In this document: positions 18,897 through 27,623 of the stretch, in pieces
How the letters are laid out: every line of letters starts with the position of its first letter
How positions within the stretch are numbered: position 1 is the stretch's first letter
Assembly (NCBI GenBank): GCA_035656635.1
Contig: DASRSD010000145.1
Span: 1-64,000 of the forward strand
Source: Pirellulales bacterium
Lineage (GTDB): Bacteria; Planctomycetota; Planctomycetia; Pirellulales; JADZDJ01
DNA: 64,000 nt
Direction of reading: 5' to 3'
Program-made: the position numbers and the translations under genes
Notes under the pieces: model-generated
The model's input: only the letters and a program-made list of their open reading frames with translations
What the model was told of the DNA's origin: nothing
Databases searched by the model: none

Positions 18897-18969
18897 TCGG
18901 GGAGACAGGATTTTAACCTGCGACTTCCAGCTCCCAAAGCTGGCGCTCTGCCAGGCTGCAAAGTGCCCG
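18897..18969 (-). pseudogene. Decayed tRNA-Pro(UGG) copy
   Basis: The region folds partly as a tRNA. The anticodon stem-loop is intact (CCAGC, TTTGGGA, GCTGG; anticodon TGG) and the T stem is recognisable. The T loop reads TTAAAAT instead of TTCAAAT, so the invariant C56 is lost. The D stem is broken, and the acceptor stem (CGGGCAC against CTCCCCG) has two mismatches. It has the same orientation as the intact tRNA-Pro 48 bp away, but its stems are clearly diverged. It may be an older tRNA-Pro displaced by an integration event. Confidence 0.7.
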
Positions 18970-18981
18970 CTTCCGGCTAAT

Positions 18982-18998
18982 CTCTGACGAACTCTGAC
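18982..18998. other. CTCTGAC motif pair at the tRNA-proximal end of the island
   Basis: Two CTCTGAC copies (18982-18988 and 18992-18998) are spaced by exactly 10 bp, and TGACGAA between them is the inverse of TTCGTCA. The pair ends 16 bp before the tRNA-proximal 44-bp repeat. It matches the motif pair at 15468-15484, inside the other end of the island, in spacing and orientation. It may be a recombinase or excisionase binding site. Confidence 0.5.
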
Positions 18999-19014
18999 AG
19001 GCATCGTCGTAAGT

Positions 19015-19058
19015 AGTCGGGGCGAAAGGATTTGAACCTTCGGCCTCTTGGTCCCAAA
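19015..19058. repeat. 44-bp direct repeat inside tRNA-Pro (proximal att-like site)
   Basis: This is the partner of the repeat at 15291-15334. It covers the 3' half of the intact tRNA-Pro, from the anticodon loop through the discriminator base, plus two flanking bases. The span from one repeat start to the other is 3,724 bp. Confidence 0.85.
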
Positions 19059-19090
19059 CCAAGCGCTCTGCCAGGCTGAGCTACGCCCCG
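19017..19090 (-). tRNA. tRNA-Pro(UGG)
   Basis: A complete 74-nt cloverleaf. The acceptor stem CGGGGCG pairs with CGCCCCG, the D arm is AGCTCAGCCTGGCAGAGC, the anticodon stem-loop is CTTGG TTTGGGA CCAAG with anticodon TGG, and the T arm carries GGTTCAAATCC. The discriminator is A and CCA is not encoded. Its 3' half is the repeat that bounds the island, and integration there would leave the mature tRNA unchanged. Confidence 0.96.
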
Positions 19091-19131
19091 GAGGAAACTG
19101 CAATCTTATCTGATTGACCCAGAAATGACAA

Positions 19132-19167
19132 CGGCCATTAAGTGTTCATGTGAACACTTAATGGCCG
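19132..19167. repeat. Large near-perfect palindrome between parB and tRNA-Pro
   Basis: Two 17-bp arms (19132-19148 and 19151-19167) are exact inverted complements around a 2-bp centre TG. The central ten bases TTCATGTGAA differ from the parS core TTCACGTGAA by one C-to-T change. No T-run follows on either side, so a classical intrinsic terminator is doubtful. It could be a degenerate partition site or a transcript-end hairpin for parB. Confidence 0.6.
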
Positions 19168-19206
19168 ATTAAACAATCGCATGAACTGAAGCGATCCAGC
19201 GAATGA

Positions 19207-19234
19207 CCGCTCCGCTTGCGCGTCGCGGCTAAAC
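19207..19234. repeat. Short interspersed palindromic repeat, copy 1
   Basis: A 28-bp unit starting CCGCTCCGCTTGCGCGTCGC and ending GGCTAAAC. It recurs at 20365-20392 with one substitution. The two copies bracket parB. It resembles the many short GC-rich interspersed repeats of planctomycete genomes. Confidence 0.7.
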
Positions 19235-19294
19235 GGCTCTCCGAAAATCTTTTCCGCTCCGTGGCCTCTGTGCCTCCGTGGTGAAATTAGCGGT

Positions 19295-20314
19295 TCACCC
19301 CGTTTGCGCTTGCGGCTGAACGCCATGCGTCAACTGCCCGCGGAGGCGTTCAAATTCGTCGTGGTTGGCAAAGTGGATCACAATTTTCCCTTTGCCTTTG
19401 GCCGTTTGGCTAATTTGCACTTTGGTGCCCAACGCCCCTTTGAACTCCTGCTCCAACGACGCCGTTTGCCGGCTGCGGGTTCGTCGGCGCGAAGCTGCGG
19501 CCGGATGCGATTCGCCGTTTTCATCCACTACCGTCAACTGCACCTCGCCGGCTTGGTCCAACGTTTCCTGCACCAATTGCTCGGTGGTGCGGACACTCAA
19601 TTCCTCATTTTTAATTTTTTCACAAAATTCTGCTTGGCGCTGCTGATCGCCCAACGGCAGCAAAGCCCGGGCGTGCCCAGCACTGATGGCGCCTTTGCAC
19701 ACGGCTTCCTGCACCACTTCGGGCAATTCCAACAAACGGATCAGATTGGCCACGGTGGAACGGTCGACCGCCAATCGGCCGGCCAGCTCTTCCTGCGTGC
19801 AGCCGTAGTTGTTGAGATATTGCTGGAACGAAGCCGCTTTTTCAATGGCGTTCAAATCCTTGCGCTGCAAGTTTTCGATGATGGCCAGCTCGGCCACTTG
19901 CCGATCGTCGGCCTCGCGAATTTGGGCCGGCACCTGCGACCAACCGGCTTTAATGGCCGCGCGTAAACGACGTTCGCCGGCAATGAGTTGATACCGATCG
20001 CCCAACCGGCGAACCACAATCGGCTGGATCAGCCCATGATCGCGCAAGCTTTGGGTTAGCGATTCCAAGTCGGCATCGTTAAAATCGTCGCGCGGCTGGT
20101 GTGGGCTGCCGTCGATATCGTACACGCTAAGCTGCGTCATGCCGCTGGGCAGTTGCGTATCGGCAATGGCTTCGGGCTGCACGGCAACCAGCGCTTCGAC
20201 AGAAATTGGCGTGGATGACTCGGCCGGTGCATTTTCGTTGTTTTCTCCCGTGCTGCCAAAGGGATGGCCCAGCAGCGCTTCCAATCCGCGGCCCAGTCGA
20301 CGTGTGGTGCTCAT
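19295..20314 (-). CDS. parB: Chromosome partitioning protein ParB
   Basis: A 339-aa ParB/Spo0J family protein that binds parS and spreads as a CTP-dependent clamp. Visible features are the start RRLGRGLEALLG, the CTPase region with GERRLRAA (113-120) and ENLQRKDLN (147-155), and the helix-turn-helix EELAGRLAVDRSTVANLIRL (175-194). A C-terminal dimerisation domain ends the protein. A CGGAGG ribosome binding site precedes the ATG. It lies downstream of parA in the same orientation, and three parS sites lie upstream of parA. Confidence 0.95.
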   Translation of the reverse strand: MSTTRRLGRGLEALLGHPFGSTGENNENAPAESSTPISVEALVAVQPEAIADTQLPSGMTQLSVYDIDGSPHQPRDDFNDADLESLTQSLRDHGLIQPIVVRRLGDRYQLIAGERRLRAAIKAGWSQVPAQIREADDRQVAELAIIENLQRKDLNAIEKAASFQQYLNNYGCTQEELAGRLAVDRSTVANLIRLLELPEVVQEAVCKGAISAGHARALLPLGDQQRQAEFCEKIKNEELSVRTTEQLVQETLDQAGEVQLTVVDENGESHPAAASRRRTRSRQTASLEQEFKGALGTKVQISQTAKGKGKIVIHFANHDEFERLRGQLTHGVQPQAQTG

Positions 20315-20364
20315 GAAAAAACCTCCGGGTTAGTTTGATTTAGTGATTCGCTGTTTTGAAAATC

Positions 20365-20392
20365 CCGCTCCGCTAGCGCGTCGCGGCTAAAC
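20365..20392. repeat. Short interspersed palindromic repeat, copy 2
   Basis: Same 28-bp unit as 19207-19234, with A for T at the eleventh base, in the parA-parB intergenic gap. Its presence in the gap argues for separate or at least interrupted parA and parB transcripts. Confidence 0.7.
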
Positions 20393-20444
20393 TTTTATTT
20401 GGCAATCTGCTTTCTGCCGGCCGCCTGCCGCCCACTGCATTTCC

Positions 20445-21188
20445 CTACGCCGCTTCCAGCACTTCGCGGCAAAGTTCCACGTAAGCCCAGGCGCCGCGGG
20501 ATCGAGGGGCGTATTCAATCACGGCCAACCCGTGGCTGGGGGCTTCGCAAACCGCCACGTCGCGGGGAATGACCGTGCGGTACACAATTTCTCCAAAAAA
20601 ATCGCGCACCTGATCCTCCACCTCACGGGTCAATTCCAAGCTGTCATCGACCATCGTCAGCACGATGCCGCCAAACTGCAGGCGCTGGTCTTTTTCTTTC
20701 ATCACCTGGCGAATCACTTCAATCATTTGGGCCAAGCCTTCCATGGCGAAGTATTCGCATTGAATGGGCATGACCACTTCGGTGCTGTTGGCCAAAGCCG
20801 TGCGCGTCAGTTGCCCCAAGGATGGTGGACAATCGATCAGCACAAAATCGTACGAACTCAACCCGCTGGCCATGTGCTGCCGCAAAGTAGCCGCCTGGCT
20901 GTTGGGACCGGCCAAAGCTTCCACATCTTGAAAGCTGCGACTGCCCGGCAGCAGCTCCAATTTCGCCAACTTCGTTGGCAGCAGCGATTCCTTCCAGGGC
21001 GCTTGCGAAACCAGCGGGTGCCGTGCGACCGGTTTTTGCCCGACGCCGCTAGTGGCGTTGCACTGCGGGTCTAAATCGATCAGCAAGGTCTGCCTCCCTC
21101 CGAGCGCCAGCCCGACGGCCAGGTTTACCGCGGTGGTCGTTTTGCCGACGCCACCCTTTTGATTTGCCACACACAAAATTCGGCCCAC
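20445..21188 (-). CDS. parA: Chromosome partitioning ATPase ParA (Soj)
   Basis: A 247-aa deviant-Walker ATPase that drives ParB-parS segregation by nonspecific DNA binding. The motif KGGVGKTT is at residues 11-18, the switch region includes LLIDLDPQCNATSG, and the Walker B region is VLIDCPPSLGQLT. The start is GTG (MGRILCVANQKGG), with AGGA upstream. The length fits short chromosomal ParA proteins without an N-terminal DNA-binding domain, which favours a chromosomal rather than a plasmid system. Confidence 0.95.
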   Translation of the reverse strand: MGRILCVANQKGGVGKTTTAVNLAVGLALGGRQTLLIDLDPQCNATSGVGQKPVARHPLVSQAPWKESLLPTKLAKLELLPGSRSFQDVEALAGPNSQAATLRQHMASGLSSYDFVLIDCPPSLGQLTRTALANSTEVVMPIQCEYFAMEGLAQMIEVIRQVMKEKDQRLQFGGIVLTMVDDSLELTREVEDQVRDFFGEIVYRTVIPRDVAVCEAPSHGLAVIEYAPRSRGAWAYVELCREVLEAA

Positions 21189-21347
21189 GTGGGAATTCCT
21201 TTTCCAACTGATAAAGCCGTGACCCAGCAGTGGCGCTGTAACGCTGGAGTGACAAGAAGGTGTCAGCCCCGCCGTAATGCTTTTCGGACCGCCGCGGGGT
21301 CAGGTTATAACGAGCTTGCCGAAGGCAGCGGATATCCCATAACCGGA

Positions 21348-21363
21348 CGTTTCACGTGAAACC
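21348..21363. promoter_or_regulatory. parS site 1
   Basis: The 14-bp core GTTTCACGTGAAAC (21349-21362) is a perfect palindrome that matches the bacterial parS consensus TGTTNCACGTGAAACA, except for the outermost bases. It lies upstream of parA. Confidence 0.9.
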
Positions 21364-21384
21364 CTACGGTTCCACAAAAGCGCC

Positions 21385-21400
21385 TGTTCCACGTGAAACA
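21385..21400. promoter_or_regulatory. parS site 2
   Basis: TGTTCCACGTGAAACA, an exact match to the canonical 16-bp parS, 37 bp after site 1. Confidence 0.95.
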
Positions 21401-21434
21401 CCCAAAATATGCAAGCATTGCTGGCGTGATAGCC

Positions 21435-21450
21435 GGTTCCACGTGAAACA
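21435..21450. promoter_or_regulatory. parS site 3
   Basis: GGTTCCACGTGAAACA, one base off the canonical 16-mer, 50 bp after site 2. Three clustered sites would form a strong ParB loading zone. Confidence 0.92.
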
Positions 21451-21460
21451 GGGGGGAAAT

Positions 21461-21572
21461 GCAGAAGGCAGAAAGCTGAATGCAGAAAGCAGAAGACGGA
21501 AGATAGAAGGTAGAAGGCGGAGCCAAACCAGTAGCTTTTGAATTCTGCCCTCTGCCTTCTGCTTTCTGCCTT
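21461..21572. repeat. Purine-rich / pyrimidine-rich imperfect inverted repeat
   Basis: A GCAGAAGGCAGAAAGC-type purine run with several internal variants is mirrored about 80 bp later by CTGCCTTCTGCTTTCTGCC. It sits directly downstream of the DUF1015 gene and next to the parS cluster. It looks like an interspersed repeat; no coding potential is seen. Confidence 0.55.
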
Positions 21573-21576
21573 TTAT

Positions 21577-22938
21577 TCACTCCAGCGGATTAATCACCAG
21601 GCCGCTGACCAGTTTCGGATAGAAATATGTGCTTTTCGCTGGCATCCGTTCGCCGTGCTGGCTGATCTGCCGAATATGCTCGACCGTGGCGGGCATCACT
21701 AGGGCCGCGAATTCAAACCGGCCCCCCTGCCCCATCACCCCGGTGGCATCGCGCGTAGCGGCATCTCCCTGTTCCAAACTTTGCACGACTTCGTCCACCG
21801 TGTGCACGTACTTGGGCTTGGGCAAATCCTTGGCGGCCAGCAGCGTGTCTACGACCAAGCGATGCAGCAGCGATACGCCCAGGCCTTGCCAATCGGCCGA
21901 ATGCTCGGCGGCAATTTCCGCCATCCGCTTGCGGCCCGCTTCGGTTACTTTGGCCACGGTCCAACGTTCATCCTGGCCGGTGAAGAAACCCAACGTGCCT
22001 TGCTGCTCGGCCGCTTCGATTTCGTCCCACACGGTCGGCGCTAAATCGGCCCCTTCCCCGGCCACCCTGGTTGTGAAGTGCGGGCCAAGTTTGTCCGCCA
22101 ACTGTTTGGAATCCATTGCCGCCAGTCCGCGAAACAGCCTGTGCGTGGGGAGCACCAACAGGCCGGAGTCGTTCATGCCCACGCACATCATCAGCACGTA
22201 GTTGGCCGGATGATCGGGCGTCAGCTTGCCGGCGGTCTCCAGTTCGTCTCGATAGTTGCATGCCGTTTCGTAGCGATGATGCCCATCGGCAATGAACATC
22301 GGCTTGGGTTCCATCAGGTCCGTGAGCCGCTTGATCACGGCCTCATCGGTCACCGTCCACATGCGGTGCACCAAGCCCAAGTGATCGGTCGCCTCCACCG
22401 GTGTCTGCTCGGCCACGGCCTGTTCCAGCAATTCCTGTGCGGCATTTTCTGCATCCGGATACAGGCCAAAAATTTGGCTCAGGTTGGCACGACAGGCGCG
22501 CGTCAGCAACAGCCGATCGGCCTTCGGCCCAGAGAGCGTTTCCTCGTGCGGATAAATTTCCCCCTCGCCAAACCGTTCCAGCCGACAGCGCACCATGAAG
22601 CCCCGCCGGGTGTGCTTTTTCCCGGCGTACTCAAACGATTGATGATACACATACACCGCCGGCTTGGGCTCCTCGTACAGCACGCCTTCGCTCCGCCAAT
22701 TCTTTAGGAACTTCGCCGCCCGAGAATAGCGCTGGTTGGCATCCGGGTTGTTGATGTCCCCATCCCCCGGCTCATCGCGATTCAATTCCATGCGAACAAC
22801 ATTCGCCGGATGCAGCTTGTAGAGTTTGTTTTGCAAATCGGAATCGATCACGTCGTACGGTGGGCAGATGACGTTCGACAGCGAATCGACCTGCTTCAGG
22901 TCGTAGCGAAGTGCGCGGAACGGAGCGATGGTGGGCAT
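21577..22938 (-). CDS. DUF1015 family protein
   Basis: A 453-aa DUF1015 (COG4198) protein. Family segments visible are PFRALRYDLKQVDSLSNVIC followed by PPYDVID, FMVRCRLERF, YPHEETLSGPKADRL, FIADGHHRYETACNYRDE and LLVLPTHRLFRG. The long frame starts further upstream, but ATG 22938 (MPTIAPFRALRYD) is the family start. The upstream extension overlaps intergenic repeat sequence. The function is unproven; homologues are often placed near serine or one-carbon metabolism genes. The gene downstream on this strand is parA, beyond the parS cluster. Confidence 0.88.
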   Translation of the reverse strand: MPTIAPFRALRYDLKQVDSLSNVICPPYDVIDSDLQNKLYKLHPANVVRMELNRDEPGDGDINNPDANQRYSRAAKFLKNWRSEGVLYEEPKPAVYVYHQSFEYAGKKHTRRGFMVRCRLERFGEGEIYPHEETLSGPKADRLLLTRACRANLSQIFGLYPDAENAAQELLEQAVAEQTPVEATDHLGLVHRMWTVTDEAVIKRLTDLMEPKPMFIADGHHRYETACNYRDELETAGKLTPDHPANYVLMMCVGMNDSGLLVLPTHRLFRGLAAMDSKQLADKLGPHFTTRVAGEGADLAPTVWDEIEAAEQQGTLGFFTGQDERWTVAKVTEAGRKRMAEIAAEHSADWQGLGVSLLHRLVVDTLLAAKDLPKPKYVHTVDEVVQSLEQGDAATRDATGVMGQGGRFEFAALVMPATVEHIRQISQHGERMPAKSTYFYPKLVSGLVINPLE

Positions 22939-23150
22939 GGCATGTAGTGATTGGTGGTCAGTGGTCAGTGCACTGAGGTTGAAATCAGTTTTCGCGGTCA
23001 GTAATCCGCTTGCGGTTTCGTCCTCTTGCGCCACGTTTATCTCCCAACCCTGCCCCTCTGTCAAACCCCCGCCGATGCTGCCAAACTCTTGATTTTCTGT
23101 TACAATGCCATTGTGCGATAACAATGGAGGCTGCCGTGGGAATTGACACA

Positions 23151-23570
23151 ATGGGCCGAGTAACGGTTACGGCGTTGATTGAAAACTTGGAAGACCTCAC
23201 GCTGGCCGATAATGGCAAACTTGCGGGTGCTGACATCCGACGAATTGAAGTTTCCGATGCACTTGTCGACACAGGCGCATCGACTCTCTCCATGCCGATC
23301 AGCATGATCCAGAAACTCGGGCTCAAACTTCACCGTAAGAGACGTACCATGACAGCCGGAGGAGCACGAGAGATAGGCGTATTTAGCGGTGTTCGCGTTA
23401 CGATTCAAGATCGGGATTGCATCGTCGAAGTGAACGAATTACCAGACGGATGTCCTGTCCTAATTGGACAGATACCATTGGAAGCCATGGATTGGGTTGT
23501 CGATCCAAATCGTCAACGGCTAATTGGCAATCCAGCCCATGGCGGAGTATGGACGACTGAACAGTATTAG
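23151..23570 (+). CDS. Retropepsin-like aspartic protease (clan AA)
   Basis: A 139-aa single-domain aspartyl protease relative. The catalytic motif is ALVDTGASTLSMP with DTG at residues 40-42, followed by the flap region and the hydrophobic turn CPVLIGQIPLEAMDWVVD, which corresponds to the ILG element. Like retroviral enzymes it would need to dimerise. ATG 23151 is chosen because GTGGGA lies about ten bases upstream; ATG 23124 is an alternative that adds nine residues. It is unlinked to any mobile-element gene. Its substrate is unknown. Confidence 0.8.
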   Translation: MGRVTVTALIENLEDLTLADNGKLAGADIRRIEVSDALVDTGASTLSMPISMIQKLGLKLHRKRRTMTAGGAREIGVFSGVRVTIQDRDCIVEVNELPDGCPVLIGQIPLEAMDWVVDPNRQRLIGNPAHGGVWTTEQY

Positions 23571-23647
23571 TCGAACGAGAGTTTCAGGCAGAAGTATGTA
23601 CTTGGCGATTGCGAGAGATAATTTTAAATCTCAATTGCAACCCTGCA

Positions 23648-24967
<1,320 letters not shown>

Positions 24968-25118
24968 AGTGAACTCCTGAAATCGGTTCGAGTGCAAAAT
25001 CGATGCTAACTCTTTACGGTGCAAGTGCTTCCGAAATTGCGTAAACGATCCATTCTAAACGCGGACAGGCATTTTCGCAAGCGTGGCGATTGAACGCTGC
25101 GTCCTAACCCACGGCCGT

Positions 25119-25868
25119 TTAAGACACTGCAGCGAAAGCGCGTTTGGCTTCCTCGATGAATGCTTTCACCCGCGCCGGATCTTTTTTGCCCGGAGTGTTT
25201 TCACGTAGCCGAGTTTCTCCGAAACTCGGGTCCGCGTCTCGGAGAGGCGCGGCTACACTAAATTCCACGCCGCTGGCGGTGTCCACCGCATCGGGCTTCA
25301 CGATCCGAATTGCCTCGGCCACATTTTCCGGCGTCAATCCGCCGGCCAGCACCAGCGGAACATCGAACTGTTTTTTTTCGCGCCATCGGGCAATCGCTTC
25401 CCAATCGGCGGTCTCGCCCGTGCCACCATATTCGCCCGGCTTGTGCGCATCGATCAGCACCGCATCGGGCAAACAATTCAGCGCCGCACACTGCTTCAGA
25501 TATTCATCAATGGGCGTGCTTCCTTCCGGCCCCCAACGCAAGGCGCGCATGATTGGCAAATCCACCGCCTCCTTCACATGCTTGATTACCTTAGGCAATT
25601 CATCCCCATGCAGTTGCACCCACGTGGGTTCGACGTGGGTCACAATGCTGGCGATCTCGCTGACCGTGTGGTTCACAAACACGCCAACAACTGCTAGCTC
25701 GTGGGAATCGACCCGCGCGATATTTTGCGCCTCCAATGGATCGATGTGTCGCCGGCTGCCAGTAAAAAAATTCAAACCGATCGCGCCGGCCCCATGTTCA
25801 ATCGCGACCGCCGCATCTTCCGACGACGTCACCCCGCAAATTTTGATTTGAAACGGCAATCGGCTCAT
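25119..25868 (-). CDS. trpF: Phosphoribosylanthranilate isomerase with in-frame repeat insertion
   Basis: A 249-aa TrpF of tryptophan biosynthesis, which converts phosphoribosylanthranilate to CdRP. Conserved pieces include KICGVTSSEDA (catalytic Cys), GLNFFTGSRRHI, VLIDAHKPGEYGGTG (catalytic Asp), LVLAGGLTPENVAEAI and DTASGVE. Between SGVEFSVA and the usual APGKKDP-like ending lies extra sequence (PLRDADPSFGETRLRENT) encoded by an interspersed palindrome at 25205-25256. The frame is preserved, so the enzyme may be functional with an enlarged loop near the C-terminal helix. ATG 25868 follows a GGGTG site. No other trp gene is adjacent. Confidence 0.92.
   Translation of the reverse strand: MSRLPFQIKICGVTSSEDAAVAIEHGAGAIGLNFFTGSRRHIDPLEAQNIARVDSHELAVVGVFVNHTVSEIASIVTHVEPTWVQLHGDELPKVIKHVKEAVDLPIMRALRWGPEGSTPIDEYLKQCAALNCLPDAVLIDAHKPGEYGGTGETADWEAIARWREKKQFDVPLVLAGGLTPENVAEAIRIVKPDAVDTASGVEFSVAAPLRDADPSFGETRLRENTPGKKDPARVKAFIEEAKRAFAAVS
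25205..25256. repeat. 52-bp interspersed palindromic repeat within trpF
   Basis: It is bounded by GTAGCC (25205-25210) and GGCTAC (25251-25256). Internally it forms two hairpins: CCGAGTTT/AAACTCGG, then CGCGTCTC/GAGGCGCG with one wobble pair. Unit structure and location show a repeat captured inside a coding sequence. It adds a charged loop to the enzyme. Confidence 0.75.
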
Positions 25869-26144
25869 CAATACACCCGGCGAAATTCACAAAGCATGGC
25901 GTCCAAAAATCGGCAGCCCACAATTATACGCTAGCACTCCCCTTTCGTTAGCCCGGGCGGCCACGCCGGGCGGCGTTACAACGCGGCCAGGGCAAAACCC
26001 TTTCATGCTGTCTGGATTGACCGGCCGATACCGAACGATGTGTGATAGCGTTCGCCTATCGATCCCGTTCCGAATGACACCCTGCCCGTCTGACACAGTC
26101 GGGCTATGTAATATCTGCCCGCTGTCTACCGCCAGCCGCCTGCA

Positions 26145-27551
26145 ATGCCTACTACAACCCAAACCGCTTGGCGACGCCTGTACGTGTTTGTGGCCGTGGC
26201 GCTGGCGGTGTTTTTGTTGGCGCTGGTTGGCGTGGGATTCATCTGCCATGGTTTCGCCATGCCAGCTGAAGGCACGCCCACGATCTCCACCGGCGCGGAT
26301 TCCTCGGCCGATGCAATCGCAGAGAACGATTCACAACCGCTATCCATTCCGGCGAAATTGATCTCCGCCGTTGCCGCCGCCAACGAGGAGGGATCGACCG
26401 CCTACCGTGCCGCGCAGCAAGCGGTCGATCATTACCAAACGACCGAAATTGAATTGCAAGATTTGCTCAGCCAGCATTTCGACGACTTGCTGCGCACAGC
26501 CGCTCAATACAGTGCCCCGCCCGCCGAGGCGCAACCGGCCAGCTCGGGCGAGGAAATTCCTCAACCGCCGCTGGCACTCGAACGGGCTGCTGCTCCTGCC
26601 GCTACAGCACAGCCCGCTGCGTCAGCAATTTCACAGCCTGCCGACAAAGTGACCGATCAACCGGCTAATGAAAACTCCTCCGGGCCGCTTGTGGCCATCA
26701 ACCCGCAGTGGCAGGACTTGCACGACAAGCTGGATGATCTGGAAGCGCAACATACCAAGCTCGCCGCCAACATGCTGCCAACCCACCCGGCATTGCAGGC
26801 GTTGGAACAATCGATCGCCGATCTGCAGGAGCGGCTGAAAAACGTGCCCAAGGAAGTGGCGATGAAACAGGATCCATCTGCCGCTATGCCAGCCGCGGAG
26901 CAAAAGGCCGTCACCCAGACAGCCCCGCCGCAAATTTCACCGACGCTGCCTACAACTGCCACGCCTAAGACGCCCGCGACGGCGAGCATTTTCACGATGC
27001 TACTCCCCGAATGGAAAAGCACCGCCGATCAATACCGAGAGCTAACCGCTCGTCTGCAAAACGAGAAGGGAATCTGCTACCAGGCGCTGAACACCGAAAG
27101 CGCCGCCTGGCAGCGCAAAGCGCAAATTCCGGTCGATTATTTGGCCACGCTTAAGGTGCCCAACCCCGTTATCATCTCGTCGCCCACGACGACCATGATC
27201 GGCGCCAGTCCGCAGTTGGCAATTTACTGGTGCGGCGCGCTGGCATTCATCGCGGCGGCGCTTGTTGCCCGGTCGGCGCGCGTTTCCGAAGCCGTGTTCA
27301 ACACCGCCGCCGAAGTAGGGCAACGGCTGGCGATTTCGATTCTGGGTTTTCTGCCAACCAGGCCGGCGAGTGCTGCCCGCGAAAATCGAGGCCGCGAGCC
27401 CCGCTGGATTGCCCGCACGCTGCTCTTGGCGGAACTATCTCTGGTAGCGATGGTGGCAATGTTGACGATTGTTTCGCTGATGGATCAGCAATTTTTCAAT
27501 CATTTGCTGGCCAATCCGCTGGCCGCTTGCTCGCAGAAATTCTTTTGCTAG
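26145..27551 (+). CDS. Wzz/GumC-like membrane protein of the EPS cluster
   Basis: A 468-aa protein with an N-terminal membrane helix (LYVFVAVALAVFLLALVGVGF). A long periplasmic helical region follows with LHDKLDDLEAQHTKLAANML and ALEQSIADLQERLKNVPKEV, both coiled-coil-like. After Pro/Ala-rich linkers come C-terminal membrane helices (LAIYWCGALAFIAAALVA; LLLAELSLVAMVAMLTIVSL). The topology and the neighbours (ExeA-type ATPase, BY-kinase-like protein, glycosyltransferase) fit a chain-length co-polymerase role. No canonical Wzz domain motif is certain, so the function is inference. Confidence 0.6.
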   Translation: MPTTTQTAWRRLYVFVAVALAVFLLALVGVGFICHGFAMPAEGTPTISTGADSSADAIAENDSQPLSIPAKLISAVAAANEEGSTAYRAAQQAVDHYQTTEIELQDLLSQHFDDLLRTAAQYSAPPAEAQPASSGEEIPQPPLALERAAAPAATAQPAASAISQPADKVTDQPANENSSGPLVAINPQWQDLHDKLDDLEAQHTKLAANMLPTHPALQALEQSIADLQERLKNVPKEVAMKQDPSAAMPAAEQKAVTQTAPPQISPTLPTTATPKTPATASIFTMLLPEWKSTADQYRELTARLQNEKGICYQALNTESAAWQRKAQIPVDYLATLKVPNPVIISSPTTTMIGASPQLAIYWCGALAFIAAALVARSARVSEAVFNTAAEVGQRLAISILGFLPTRPASAARENRGREPRWIARTLLLAELSLVAMVAMLTIVSLMDQQFFNHLLANPLAACSQKFFC

Positions 27552-27623
27552 CACGACCCTGCTGTCCGGCCCTAATCTGCCCTGCTGCCAAACGCCGAAG
27601 CTATCTAACAGCGCCCCGGTGAG

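Noticed and set aside
21461-21572. Purine/pyrimidine inverted repeat considered as an intrinsic terminator for the DUF1015 gene
   Set aside because: The arms are imperfect and permuted, separated by about 80 bp, and lack a T-run at the right place. An interspersed repeat is the better description.
24968-25118. Possible SAH riboswitch upstream of ahcY
   Set aside because: I looked for a conserved pseudoknot-like core before the GTG start and found no convincing helices in the short leader.
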